Assembly: GCA_014338405.1 (NCBI GenBank)
Contig: JTDE01003557.1
Coordinates: 1,437-65,436 of the forward strand
DNA length: 64,000 bases
DNA from: Paragonimus skrjabini miyazakii
Taxonomy: Eukaryota > Platyhelminthes > Trematoda > Plagiorchiida > Troglotrematidae
Direction: 5' to 3'
The translations under genes were made by a program, and so were the position numbers. How positions within the stretch are numbered: position 1 is the stretch's first letter; each line of letters begins with the position of its first letter. Below, one piece after another: positions 32,431 through 45,175 of this stretch. The notes below the pieces were generated by a model. The model saw only the letters and a list, made by a program, of their open reading frames with translations, did not search any database and was not told where the DNA came from.

Positions 32431-33686
32431 CACGGAGGCTCTGTTAAGCCTTGCTGTTAAGGTCAATGTCTCTTGCTTGCTGTCGACTGTGACCAGCTCA
32501 GGGAAGGTTTCTACTAATTGATTCGGCAAAATAACATTGTGGTATCACAAATTCTGAGGACCGTTAGTATGAGCACAAAACCAATGCCTAAAATTCCATC
32601 TGTTGGCCATGTAGCGGAAAGGTCCTATCCAATGAGGCGGATTGAGCAGCAATAGTATTTCAGTTCAATCCATGTCTGCTCACCGACGTAGCCAGGGGAC
32701 ACCCACAGCGCATCTAAAACACTGCACATGAAAACGGCTCAGATAACGCACATTCTGTTGATACGAAATTAAAGTTTAACTGCCGTACAACGGCGCAGAC
32801 ATTATAAGTGAGTGGTGAACAACCAGCCTGCCTTTCATTTTCAGGATTTGATTCTTCTAGACACGTCTTTTACGACGTCCCATAGCAGTGCCAGCTTTCG
32901 CAGATGTGCTCGCAACTCGTGACAGCAGATTCCAACCCAACTACCATTCGTCTGCGCTGAAATCCACAACGTCTCCAGTACCTTCGCTCGGATAAAGATA
33001 AAAGAGAAAGAACCGTCCTGTTTATGTTGGTATCCAAACGGTTTGAGGGGAGTTCTAGTAGGACATTACGTGGAAACAAAAGCGCACAGTTGGACACAAT
33101 CTGTTCCATTTTTGTGGACCTATGCGACAGCTTGATCATTTCCGCAAATTCGCCTATCGAGCCTCCAGTCCAGTCAAAATTATATTAATCAGAGCTCAGA
33201 AAATATCAAAGTAACTGTTTGTTATCGGTCCTCATTCGGATAAACTGACCACTGCGCGCACTAATGTGTGTGAACACTTTTGACTACTTAAATATAAAAG
33301 TAGTCAGTTTTTTTATATATATTTTATATGGACTATGTGCATTATGGGGAAGTGGACAACCAATGTTTCACGAAAAAGACGCAAAAAGTGGGGCTGGAAA
33401 TAACACTTATCGTGGTGATGCTCAAGTTCGAACGCAAAATCAGTTCTTAGTCCACTGGTTCAAACCTGATCATTTCCGTTGAAGTTCCTCATCCTACCTA
33501 TTCTGAATCGTCAGTCTGCTTTCCTTGCTAGACGGAAAACTGCGAGCCGGTAACTAGATTTAATTCACTTCCAATTGCTGAGGTTGGTCTTCCTTTGATG
33601 TGTGCATATATTATCGTGGAATGAGTGTACACAACTGAAACTCTTCTGTATAGCTGTTACTGAGCCATGCTTGACCTCACTTATAC
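32431..33686. other. Intergenic, no recognisable gene
   Basis: A minus frame at 32870-33139 (89 codons, RRYWRRCGFQRRR) and a plus frame at 33264-33482 are open but unrecognised. TATAAAAG at 33293-33300 has no convincing coding start after it. Confidence 0.4.
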
Positions 33687-33911
33687 TCACCGTGAGATAT
33701 CCGTGGACATTTTTGTGTATGTTGTAGCCACCTGATCGAGCAGAACATCTTCGTTGAGTGGATCGAATACTGAGAAAAGTACCATTACGTTTAACTTTGA
33801 GTTAATCCCAGTGAAATACCTTAAAGCGCGTGAATAAACACGCTCAACGTCCAAAAGTGAGTTCATGTTTATTTTCACAACGTTGTGTTCAACCACATAT
33901 TTGAACTTCAA
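33687..33911 (-). pseudogene. Possible non-LTR retrotransposon C-terminal fragment
   Basis: A 74-codon minus frame reads SLLDVERVYSRALRYFTGIN and then VMVLFSVFDPL. This resembles the LLExVQRRATxxxxGLxxxxYxxRLxxLxLxxL block at the end of jockey-like and CR1-like reverse transcriptases in spacing and key residues. The match is loose, so the call is tentative. Confidence 0.28.
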
Positions 33912-34969
33912 AACTAAACATTTATGCTCTCAAATTCAGTATACCACGTTCCACTCTATCTGATTATAATTCTACCATGTTCTTCCTTGTCTACTTATAA
34001 GTAACACACTACTATAAACATTCAAGCTCATTCATGGACAGGTTAAAAAACAATATTTAGGATATATCTTCCCAACGTAATGCTTAGCGGACCAAGATAG
34101 ACCAAGACACAAAGTTTGTCATCAATCTTTGTTCATCCACTGATGTTCTTTTCGAAAGCGGCGCAAAAATTACTTGAACTTTAGCTACAAAAGAGATGAA
34201 TCTATGTGTAGTTGGAAAAGCGGAGCATCTAGAAGACTGCGGTGGCAGGAAACACAAGACACTTCTAAACCTCTCATCGGTGGAAAATCCGACTGAATGG
34301 GTAATCTTTAAACTAAGGGAAATGTAGACATAGGAAAGTACAGGCTGTTAATCCGTAATATTATCTTTGAACGTATTGGTATGACTTCTTAACATTTTAG
34401 AGGTGAGCAATTTTGGAATTGTGTTTTGGATTACCACAAATACATTGCAAATGTTTTTATCAAGAATTGGCCAACTATTGTTCACGTTTGTCCATCACCT
34501 TGTTTCTTATAGTTGACATTCGAAATGTTTTTCACGAAGACTTTGTTATAATCCCTTACTCAATTTTCCTAATTTCAACATATAGGTATATGGAAAATCT
34601 GCTTACATTAAGGCGTCCCTTATATAGTTTCCCGGGGGGCCTTAACGTTATAATATTTGCAATGTTAATTATTATTAATAACTATTCCGATCGGGAAAGA
34701 ATTCCACAAGCTATGGCTACACAATTGAAACTATCAACCACCCGATGAAATGAAGGGACGGTTTGGCATCGCTAGATTTTCAATTATTTTCGAGGAATGC
34801 TTCGACAGCCAAGTTAGAACTACGACACCGAAACTCCTACAGTAACACGAAAAGTGTTGTGCGCTAATTTAATCCAAAATACTTTTTTTGAGTCATAGGC
34901 ATTGGTCAATATTCTCCTGATTCACTACAAGGATAGAACTCATTGTGTAACGAAGAACAACCAAGCCAA
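33912..34969. other. Intergenic, no recognisable gene
   Basis: A plus frame of 111 codons (34413-34748) is hydrophobic and AT-rich, with no recognisable domain and no supporting promoter or splice signal. Confidence 0.4.
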
Positions 34970-35283
34970 TTTGTGTGTATACAGGCTACCAGTAGGATAT
35001 TTGGGTTCACGGTTCACCAGAGGTCACCGCCTGAAGATCCCCAGTTGCGAATAACCATAGAGATTATTTGTACTGGGTGAACAACAGTGACACCACGTTT
35101 GCGGCATTCGTGTCACCCACCCCTATCCCCGACATACTACACGCACGCAGATCAAACGCATACACACCCACACACACAAACACAAGTACTCGCTATGGTT
35201 ATTTGCACCTAGGGATCTTCATGTGGTGACCTCTGTTGAACCGTGAACCCATACATCCTACTGGTAGCCTGTATACACACAAA
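34970..35283. mobile_element. Foldback element with 91-bp inverted arms
   Basis: 34970-35060 and 35193-35283 are reverse complements with only scattered mismatches. The left arm reads TTTGTGTGTATACAGGCTAC, CAGTAGGATATTTGGGTTCA, CGGTTCACCAGAGGTCACC and so on. The right arm reads the same from its far end inward. Equal 91-base arms surround a 132-base spacer that includes a short (AC)n tract. This is the form of a foldback or MITE-like DNA element. No coding frame is present and no target-site duplication is evident. Confidence 0.8.
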
Positions 35284-35406
35284 CATGTGTCAGTTGATGA
35301 CTGCCTAATTTGAAGCTTGTACACTTTGAATTTTCTCTCCGAGAGGATCGGAACGGTGCAAAAGCGATAACTCTTTTGGTTTTTAACTCGCTGTGGCCTA
35401 ACCAAG

Positions 35407-35520
35407 GAATTACTTAATGATGAGTAGTAGGGGATTTTGATTTTCATATAGATTGAACATCACCCAAAATTGATCGCAGCTGTCGCATTCCCATAGACTT
35501 TCCAGTTTGAATTACTTAAT
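35407..35520. repeat. 90-bp dispersed repeat, copy 3, with 12-bp target duplication
   Basis: The repeat unit at 35419-35508 is bounded by GAATTACTTAAT at 35407-35418 and again at 35509-35520, an exact 12-base direct repeat. This shows that the unit moved as a discrete piece and defines its ends. A 12-base duplication with short length and no terminal inverted repeats suits a target-primed retroposon, such as a 5'-truncated LINE tail or a very short SINE. The source element was not identified. Confidence 0.85.
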
Positions 35521-38500
35521 AATGAATATCAGCACAACGCATATCCATATCCGTTCCGTTTTTGGTTCGAAAGTACCATCTGGGAGGTTTCTGTGCATTT
35601 TGTGTGAAATATTTTTTCGCAAACTGTGATTTGGTTTACAGTGCAAATGCAACAAAACATTTATTGCATTGCTTATGCTAATCGTGATTTTATAAATGTT
35701 GTCTACGTTCACAATCAATCACTCTGTCAGCAAACTACCGTCCACAACAATGATTTCAGATATAGTAAACCTCAACCATGAAGCTACACGATGCAATAAA
35801 ACAGTATCGTAGTAAATGCCGCTGATGAACAAGTGGACCATTCAATTGGTTACTATGTTCCAAGCCCAATAATCCTACTATAACAAAATCACGCTTGTCA
35901 TCATTAAATCTATTTTAATATATAATATATTAAGAGTACGAGTAATGGCGATACACAGCGCTTCTCCGTCTTCTTATTCTCCGTGTAAACGATTTTCTTT
36001 TCACTCCGTCACGTTTTAGTAAACGGTTTATATCACGTCGGTATCAGAATTGACGTAGGTCAGGTACAGAATTCGCCAAGCTATTTGTTGTTTCCATCTG
36101 TGAATCAACCGACTGATGTGAATATTTCTCAATATTAGAGCATCACCGTGATCAAAACTTGGCCTTAAACTTTCCTTTGACAACCGTCTTTCTTGTATGA
36201 TTGGTTGTTTGCAGAATAAGTAAAAACAAACAGTCGATTACATCCTAGATACACCACATTGCAGTCAGAAGTGGTTAGCTGCCCGTTGTATCTTGACAAC
36301 CTTGAACGAACGAATTCCTCTGAACTGTGATTTACCATAAATTTGTTCAAAACTATTGTCACACACTTGATCCAGTTCAGTTTCACCGTTTATCGCACCA
36401 ATTAGAGCGCGAATAGGTACACACTGTGTGCTGTTGCTTACTTGTGCACTGGTGTTGCAAGTAAGTCAATTTTGCCAAGTATTGGTCCGTAAACACGGGT
36501 GATTAAAATGTGCGTTTACTAAAAAACATTATTGTATATATAAGGTCATCACGCGTAATTACAAGAACTGGATAATAGGGTGTAATGAATGCGAGTCTCA
36601 TTTATGTCTGAGTTATAAACTATTGGCTTCTAGATTTATTTGATAAATCTCTATCATGTTAGCCTGTGATTTCTGGATAATGACAATTCGAGTCATCCGG
36701 ATTACTGATTATAGTTAATGTATGAAATATAAATATATAACCTTCAAACATTAGCTTCGTGTTCTTCAAAACATTACTTTTTGGTGTAGTTCTATGTGCG
36801 CATATTTACGAAGGTTATAAGAGAAAACAGATGGCTAGTGTATCTTCTGTCTGGTTAAGAGTCGTCATCTGTTAGACTCAGCTGGTCTTCGGAAAATCTT
36901 GAATGATTTTTGTGATCTACTACGCTTGCTATTTACTAGGATATTTTACTTTACTTCTTCAACCCTTTCTATCTTAATGTAAACATTTTATTGTTTGAAA
37001 CAATTGATTAATTGAATTCGTCCACTTAACTATGAGAAAACTCAGTTATACTGAGCATTTGAAGGTTGACTAACATGGATGATGTGCTGTTGTTTATACT
37101 GTTAAACATGTGGGTAATAAGAATGAATCTTTCTACATTAAAACTCAAGGCTGCGTTAAATCATTTGTCTGTGTACTCAGAAGTCGGCTGGGGGTTCAAA
37201 TCGAAAATAACTCATTTTTACAGACTACGTTTGAAATTCTGTAGATTGTTCGTTGTTGGATTACATGAGATTGCCCCATTACCAAGGCCATCTGACACAT
37301 TCATACTTAGTACAGTTCTCTTTGTTCTTTGCCTCAATAAGTATTCTCTGAAAACACTCAAATTTTTATGAAAATATAATGATACATATTTGCCAGAATG
37401 TTTTGATTCAAATCATAGATATCTGCTAGATATCCGCACCCTGATATTTCCTAATTTCCTGTTAGATAAGCAAGTTGTATGGATTGAACAGGACAGTTCT
37501 CAACAGTGATGTTCATTAACTAGAAAGAAGCGTCATACCTACAAACAGTGAAAGACATGAAGTCAACTTAAATGGTTACCACTATCACATACTGATTGTA
37601 TTAGAACGGAAGATGAAGAGATAGTTGTGTTAATGAGTGGCATTAGATCAGAACGAAACATTTAGATGTTTGAGATACTCGTATCTTACTGCCTAATCAA
37701 ACAGTTTATAATAGTATGAGAACAACAGAGTGTGCACAATAGAAGAAATGCTTCAACTTTGATCGGAACAACATAATGACACAGTTAGTGAAAGGTCATT
37801 CTCTGAATTTGTGTCGAGTTTTTAACAACAGGAGGTTTTTTGTGATGCAATCAAATACATCTTCAGCTTTAGAACTTGACAAGTAGTACGAGGAAATATT
37901 CATGGAATATCTGTGGCATACACATTGATCAAAGCATCTGGGCATTTCTTGCGATAAAGCAGTGATAGAGAATGTTGGACGAATTTGACAAATTTATACA
38001 AATTTATCCTCAGATTTATTGCGTACTGTTGACTTTTAGCAAAAACACACACTCCCGTTGTGTAGCTTAATTTATCCCACAATAAAGCCTACCGGTTATG
38101 AAATGCACTAACTGGATGACCTCGGAAAAGTTTGCAAGTGGACTACTCATTCGTAACACGATTGTATTTCAGGTATATTAACAATATCACCATCGTTAAT
38201 AGTGTAATACAAGTACTTCCAATATGTTCAGTTTTATGGGCAATACACACTGAGAGCATTACTCTCCATATGATGTAAACACAACGAGAAGAACCTAAGA
38301 TACATTCCAGCAAACTAAGTGACCACCATTACTCCAGATTTAATGGACATTCTCGTGAAATATGGTTTTTTTTACACATGTTTAAAAATTGTGTGGATAT
38401 TTTAGAATAACCGAAATTAATAGGCTATGAAAAGATGGTTACAAATCCCCAAGGTAGTCATCAGGGAACAATAGTGTAGCGAACAAGCTCGTTTACGGTT

Positions 38501-39022
38501 ATTCATCATCAGGTTAATTACATATCAATTTCTATGAAACAGAGTTGTCAGGACGAGGCGGACAAGAACAAGTAGCTAGTTTGGGTGAGGTGAAATACGT
38601 CATCGGCATACACGGAAACAACGTTTAGGTACGATTACGTCAGCATTATGACACCACTGGAACCACGACGGTTTGATCGGTCGTAGTGTGTGTGGTTGGC
38701 CATGGCAACTTCAACGCCTGAACAAAGCGCTTTTGTGCGAACAAGGGTGGATTTCTTAATCGAATTGATAGAGTAGCTCTACAGAATGATCGAGCTTGTT
38801 TTCAATCATATGTTTTCTCACGCCCAATACGGAAGTGAAAACGAGACAATGTTACAAAGAAAGGCTTTCACCCTGTGTTGTTTTAAACAGCACAAATGAA
38901 TCTGGATTACACTACAGTCGACACTGTGGAAGGTAGATTTCTGTTAACTGAATGTATGAAGCTGAGCGCAACCGTCACATGTTCAAAGGTGTCACTACCA
39001 ACTGATATAATTTGTACCTAAG
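35521..39022. other. AT-rich intergenic DNA
   Basis: No gene is recognised. GGGGTTCAAATCG near 37190 resembles a pol III B box without an A box. A palindromic AT run lies near 35919-35938. Confidence 0.4.
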
Positions 39023-39032
39023 TATATAAAAG
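39023..39032 (+). promoter_or_regulatory. TATA-like box
   Basis: TATATAAAAG, about 120 bases before an ATG at 39142. It gains weight only if the following frame is a real gene. Confidence 0.25.
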
Positions 39033-39141
39033 TACATCCATGAAGTGTCTACAAGTTAACTGTGAATACATCACGGAAGGAAGAACGTGAGCAAAACATC
39101 ACCTACAAAATCGAAGTTAAAGTTAGGTCAAAAGCAAGAAT

Positions 39142-39366
39142 ATGGATCAATCGATCATGTTTGACCAAAATTTATTCAAAAGATATGAAGAACAGAGGGA
39201 GATCGATAATTACCTTAGAAATGCTAAACAGCATTACGTCACAAAAGCGAGTAGAATTAAGCGAGCCATATACCATAGTAGTTGTCTCTTACACACTGTA
39301 CACAACGCTGAATCAGTCGGGTTGTCTTATTTTGATAAACAGTCTTCCGAAAATAACAGAAGTTAA
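39142..39366 (+). CDS. Possible single-exon small protein, unrecognised
   Basis: If transcription starts about 30 bases after the TATA-like box, this is the first ATG reached. The 74-residue product begins MDQSIMFDQNLFKRYEEQ and is charged, with no signal peptide or membrane segment. A longer overlapping frame (39062-39415) uses another phase. There is no homology evidence for either, so this is a weak prediction. Confidence 0.18.
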   Translation: MDQSIMFDQNLFKRYEEQREIDNYLRNAKQHYVTKASRIKRAIYHSSCLLHTVHNAESVGLSYFDKQSSENNRS

Positions 39367-42300
39367 CAGACAATTGCTCAATACAGCATTTATTTATTTA
39401 ATTTATCAATGCTAATTAAAACTTTGGAAATCATTGTCGATGGGTTAATTTGCCAGAATTTGTTTAGGCATGCAGAGAAACCCAGCTTAACGTTATCAAT
39501 AACCTGCCGTGATACGCAGAGTTGACTAAACGTCCACCTGTAGTATATACTGCGTCTTTTGGTTTTGCAGTAGTGGATGAGGATGTGTGTATTCAAGTGG
39601 GGCAATATACGTCAAAAACAACAATCGTCACTTGGAGGATCTTGATTTAGAACGAAGGAGATAGTGAAGCATAACACGGATTATTAGACAGACAATTTGT
39701 TAGTCACGTAATTCAAAGTCTTATTGATTACTCTACTGATTTTTGTGTGTAGTTACCTTGTGGTGCATCATGTATTTTGGTCTGTCACTACTTCAAGGTA
39801 TCGAGTAGCGTTGATATCATAAAGTACATCAGTAAGCACAGCAAAACTATAAAGAAGCAGCAAAATGTGGTAGAAATAGGAAGCCAGAAGACACGCTGAC
39901 TTTTGACTAGACGCTTTCGCCATAATTCCATGACCGTGCACTAATCATCATAAAGATTTGTGACAACCTCTTGTTGTGTCAGGTTTTTGCCCTATTCCTT
40001 CAAACTGTCCCCCCCTGACTGTGTTGTAATACTTCAACTGTAGAATGCATTTCCGGTAATTTGGCTTTCTTGCCACCTATTGATGTAAGAACAAACGGAT
40101 AGGACAAGATCGACAGAAAAAGCCGCACTTATTCCTATACGGCTTTCACGAGACACTTGGCGCTCCTAACGGACTGAAGCTAGGTTCATTCGAATCACGT
40201 GTCACCAATAACTTGACAGCATTAGATCAAGTTATGATACGTTCCACCTGTCTCCAGCGATCCGAGTACTGCCAGCTTGATACACGAGAACATTCATACC
40301 GTTTATCTTAAATCACTTTTGATTGTCGGGGATGAGTTTACGGTAGAAAAAATCATCAGGGTTGGTCATAATATTCATTACTTAACAGCTGCTTCCTACA
40401 CATCAACAATAAACCTTATATGCTACGTTTTGATTCGACTTCGTCGCTTCGTTGAGTGAAGATGACTGTTGCCAGCAGACCATCTTTGACTGAGAATTAG
40501 ATATGATTATTAGTGTAAGTATGATAAGCATAATTCTCTCTGTCAATACCTCCATGTGTTAGTGTGGTATGGAGGTTTGTTCCGATACAGTTCATAGCAA
40601 AAGGCACATTATGGAGAGTTTTAGAAAAAGATTGTCTTTGTTTGAATGTCTTTTTCGCTAAACAGCCCGCCAGTTACAGCTATTTTCATGCAAATGCTGC
40701 AAACTAATTACTACACTTCACATTTTATCTACAAATTATTTAATCAATCAGGTGTGTTTCGTTATGCAATTAAAAATCTGATTTTCACACAACTGATTCA
40801 CTTTCGACAAAGTTTGTGAAAAAGGATTGCACAGAACATGCCATTAAAATTAATTGTCTAGTGACCTCACCCAAAAATGTTTACAAAAGTTTTACCTGCC
40901 AGATCATTTTGCCGAAATTTACATCAGTTGAATACTATGGTCTCATTGCTGATATCTCTGCCTGTTTGCGGTTTGTATTTTGTAAAATAACAGAAGTAAA
41001 ACATACAACTAACACACTAGTGCACATATTCATATACTTTTCAAAACGATTCTGGGAAATCTGTATGATTTTGGAATTTCGTGTGCTTTCTACAAAAGAA
41101 TGTCAAGATCAAAAACAATTTTATTATCTTGTATCCAAAAATCGAATTATCATCCAATAAACTGGCCAATTGTAAACGGAAACAAAAAAATCCTGTTGTT
41201 TCTCCAGGTTAAGCAATTTTATATAATTTTTGTAATTTTTACGTTATTTCTTGCCGTATTTCAGTTGCAGACAAAGAAGATGGTAAGTAATACAAGCAAC
41301 ATCATGTTAACATAAAATATATGTTAGCGTGCAATTGGTTGTAGCAGCAGTTTGCCGTGATAGTAATTTGAGTGGCGACCGATTTAACAATATATGCTGT
41401 TCAAGTTCATCCTAAAACAACGGAATGTTAAAACCATATTACAGTCTGCCATTCACATAAACATGGCGAATAAGTGTGGACGACATACTTAGGTTTTAGT
41501 TTGTCCAACGATTTAAAGATGGGTCAAAACAGTTCCAAAGTGTACTGAGATTTCATCGGAGTAATTGCTTGACTAGAAAAGGTTCAGCCAATCAGTTTTC
41601 CCTTCAAGGCTGTTGCAGACGAAACTGTAATTGATCGGAGCCAGCCGGGCGAAAACGGTTATCAGCATTTAAATCGCACTTGTTTGCAAGTGGCAGTTGG
41701 TGAAACGGGTTTCTCGTACGTGCATCTGTTTCAAACAACTGAATTGCTCAAGTTGATTTCAAGGAAATGTCATCAGGAAAGTTCTGATAGAGGATTCTGG
41801 TTCCAGAATGAATGGTAGTCATTACACTAGATTATCGATTGCTCACAATTTGCTCTGAAAGTGTAGCACATTTGTTGTTTAATAGCAATGGTGAATGTAA
41901 ACAGAACTATTTCATAATGGATGTTATCGTCTTTCTAATTACCTGTGGTTGCCTTGTATGACACAGTAACCCTGTTCCATAGGTAACTCATCTCGTTACA
42001 CATGGCTGGGTTCCAAATGTTTAATTTTAGAACATCTGGTCAATTGGATGCATCAATCCTAGCAAGATGGAGGTCAACAAATCGTGTGAATCGTCGTCAT
42101 TTCTGTGCATATGAAGCAAACAATTTCAGGTTAATTCAAAATTTTGTCTTTTTAATGATGCATTTAATGTGTTGTATGAATGAGTATCTTTTGAAAATTA
42201 GATATTGTTTCCCTAAGGTGGACTCAAAATACGCTGACCTATACGCTTCACCGTCCTTTAATCGCCTAATGCTGATCTGCAACAAAAACGTCCAGTGGTT

Positions 42301-42639
42301 GATTGCCTATTTCACAGAGCGCGAATTATATGGACGTTTGTTACACTAAATACAGAGTTGAAATTGATTCGTGATACCTTGGTCTCCAGTGGTTATACAC
42401 TGTGTTTCATTGACTTTCTCAGCAAGCCAAAAGTGGTAAATCCACAAGAATAATCTATTCCGAAGGAACCTGTGTACAGTTAAATACTATACAAAGGTGA
42501 CATTATTATATTGTTTTCAACGCGACGATTGACACAGGTCATTCAGCGGACGTACATTACACACTGTTTATTCATTTCCACGAGTCCCTTCACACATTCT
42601 CACACTAAGATGCGTACACCACAGTTGTCCACTTCACAG
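39367..42639. other. AT-rich intergenic DNA
   Basis: One 18-base exon-like interval at 41265-41282 (acceptor CCGTATTTCAG, donor G|GTAAGT) reads xTT-GCA-GAC-AAA-GAA-GAT-G in phase 1. A plus frame at 42002-42349 begins MAGFQMFNFRTSGQ but is not recognised. Nothing else stands out. Confidence 0.35.
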
Positions 42640-43010
42640 TTTATTCACTAGTTCACCTGCTGCTGCGGTAACGTTCAAGTGATCGGTCCTTAGGCTTGAG
42701 GATAAAGGAACAGATCACCAAATATATTGAGGACTTAATGTGTGGCGTGATCCGACGCGACCCGAACAGACATCGCAAGCCGGCTTCCTCGGTTGCCAGA
42801 CACCTGTTGGATACCGGTCATGTAGTCGATTCGACAAACACTTTCCACGTGCTGATGCGTCATCACAAGCCTATCATACTTAACTCAGTTCAGGAGCTGC
42901 TTGTCTTGCGTGGCAAGCCGCTCCTCTGTATGCAAAACCCGCTGATCTTACATTTTCGTCTGCCATGGTTTCTATCAGTGACAGATATAGATTTATTACA
43001 GATTTAGTTG
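42640..43010 (+). pseudogene. Penelope-like retroelement endonuclease fragment
   Basis: The plus strand reads DRSLGLRIKEQITKY, resembling the RxLxxRIKEH block of GIY-YIG endonucleases. About 30 residues later comes ASSVARHLLDTGHVVDSTNT then FHVLMRHHKPIILNSVQELL. S-x-A-x-H-x-x-x-T-G-H-x-I/V-D is the block that follows in Penelope-like elements and in related fluke proteins. The GIY-YIG start itself and the reverse transcriptase are missing, so this is a 3' fragment. It ends with LHFRLPWF near 42970, as in fluke copies that end in LNLPW. The family call rests on motif wording only. Confidence 0.6.
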
Positions 43011-45079
43011 ATTTTTGAGCTTAATTCATGTGACTATTTTTGACTATCCACGCTGTTATATGTAACAACTGACGAGAACATAAGAAATGATAATACCATT
43101 TTGCAAAAACCGGTTTTCTAGTTTTTGTAGATTAATTCAATGAAATTCACAAATAACAACTTCAAATTAAACTCATTCGAGCAAGAACACTCGAGAAACT
43201 ATATAAAATAATGATCGATTAATCTATCTGTGCCGATTGTTCGAAAACGTACTCCTGATCTATCACCTTTTGTGGGTACAAAACGCGTCATTAAAAATGT
43301 TTGGTAGACCACTTTTATCTCCAGTTGGTATCAAGACATCGCAGCAAGTCCCGCAAAATCTGTGTGGTTTAATGCAGAGTAAAGAAACAAAATATGTAGA
43401 CACCACGAAAATGCAACTATCAGTTGTCCAACTGACCACGACAGTCAGATTTGTTAACCTTGCGAACTGAAGTAACCGTATGGATAAACGTAAACTTGCT
43501 GTTCACAGTTTTAAGTAGAGCTAGTTGTTGCTTGAGTATAACACCAGGCACGTGCAATGTATTTGCAATTCATTAGGAAAGAGAGAAATTGTGTACTTAG
43601 GTCACGGGCTTGATTAAAACAAAACAATTCTGTGAACAGTATTTTACCAGTTGTGGACGCTTTTTTTATAGAAATCAAGATGTCAGCTGATTTAAAGGTG
43701 TAAACAAACATTATCCTACTTGTTGGAAGCCGCAGGTTAAATGAAATCCACTCAAAACAAAACAACTGTCATCGTAATGTACAAATAAATATGTGGGATG
43801 CAAAGTTCGGAGGCCTCTATATGAAGGACAATTGTTGGTCAGGCAAGCCGGCTTTGACATTACATATACACCTGAATTAATATGTATTCTGCACACATTA
43901 AAGTATTTATCCTGGATGTGATTGGTGACGTTAAAGCGCTATCGTAGACTCGTGAAGCGTGTACTAATTGCGTATGCTATACTGGTGAATGTCTAACAAG
44001 TTGTGGAAAATAACGATCAAACAAACAAAAACCAAAAAAAGACGATACCATGGATACACCTTGGAAGTCTTAGAGTGCTGACTTACACAAACTATCGAGA
44101 CACATGACCAGCATGAATCAATGTATTGTAATCATTCCGGAATTTACGGACTAGCTGAAAGTGAGATGGGTCATTGGACACTGCAAGATCTAACCAAACC
44201 AGTGGAAAAGTGAAGGCATACATCATACAAAAGTAGCACCTTTAGCAGGAATATTGCGCAATGAGACGTGGTGCCAAGACTGTTAACCACCTAGCGCTAA
44301 CAACGTGATGATTTGTTGCACGCTCAACATTTTGATACGTCACAACTTAGATGACAGTTTGTGAAGCCGAGTATTCTTAAATATGTTATCGTTATCAGTT
44401 TTACTCCCAAGTCAGGCAGAAAAGAAATATGCATAAAATTATAGCATAACTTTTTAAAACAAAATTGTATTCACGTTAACTTAAGAGGTCACAACACATT
44501 CAACGTGCGCAGTGACGTCAACAATGGCATTTGTAAACAATGTTAAGAGGTGATCAGCTTTCGATGTCACACGAACGATAGGATTTCTCTGGTAGCGTAT
44601 TTTGTAATGAGGCGATTATTCAACTGTAGATGAAAATGAGTGACTACAAAGCGAATGAAACGTGTCACATGACTAGGCCACAGACAACCACTTAACACTG
44701 CTACATTTAACGTGACGCACCTCTGTTATTCAGGCTGCAAAGTGATTTTTGCTTGTCAACGCAAGAATGAACTTCTTCAAACGTGAGCTCGCATTGGGCA
44801 AGATAGTCCCATGCAAACTTATTCGGCCTTCCAGCATTGCGTCAATAACTAGTCAAGCCAACCATGTTCTTGGGTTATTCACCGGACTGCTTGGATGGTT
44901 TCACACAGACTGTTTCACCATTATATTCAATACGCTTGTGAACCTCTTCTTGAGCTAAATTTCCAGGTTAGTCATCCTTGTAGGGTTAGAGCTACTGCTC
45001 CTCTTAAGGAGGTACAGTGTGGAGTTACAAGACGGGCTGAGACAGAGTCCCCTGCCCAACTTATATAAGTTGTGTAAGC
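43011..45079. other. AT-rich intergenic DNA
   Basis: A plus frame at 43237-43470 (LLIYHLLWVQNASLK) and another at 44749-44958 are open but unrecognised. Either could be retroelement debris. Confidence 0.35.
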
Positions 45080-45175
45080 TTGGACACTTCTCAGTGCGGC
45101 ATCGGGATATCACATTGAACGTGGATTCGCTACTCAGGATGCCCCATCAACCTCAACATCCCTTACAAAAAATAC
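45080..45175 (+). pseudogene. Possible gypsy RNase H tether fragment
   Basis: The plus strand reads LGHFSVRHRDITLNVDSLLR-MPHQ. Gypsy polyproteins have FxVxHRPGxxNxNADxLSRxP at the end of RNase H. The spacing and the N-x-D-x-L-x-R-M-P end agree, but PG is missing and nothing around it extends the match. Confidence 0.35.

Noticed and set aside
35160..35190. AC microsatellite
   Set aside because: It is only a few irregular repeats inside the spacer of the foldback element and not a separate feature.
40470..40514. 39-nt exon ending at AGT|GTAAGT
   Set aside because: All three reading phases contain a stop codon.
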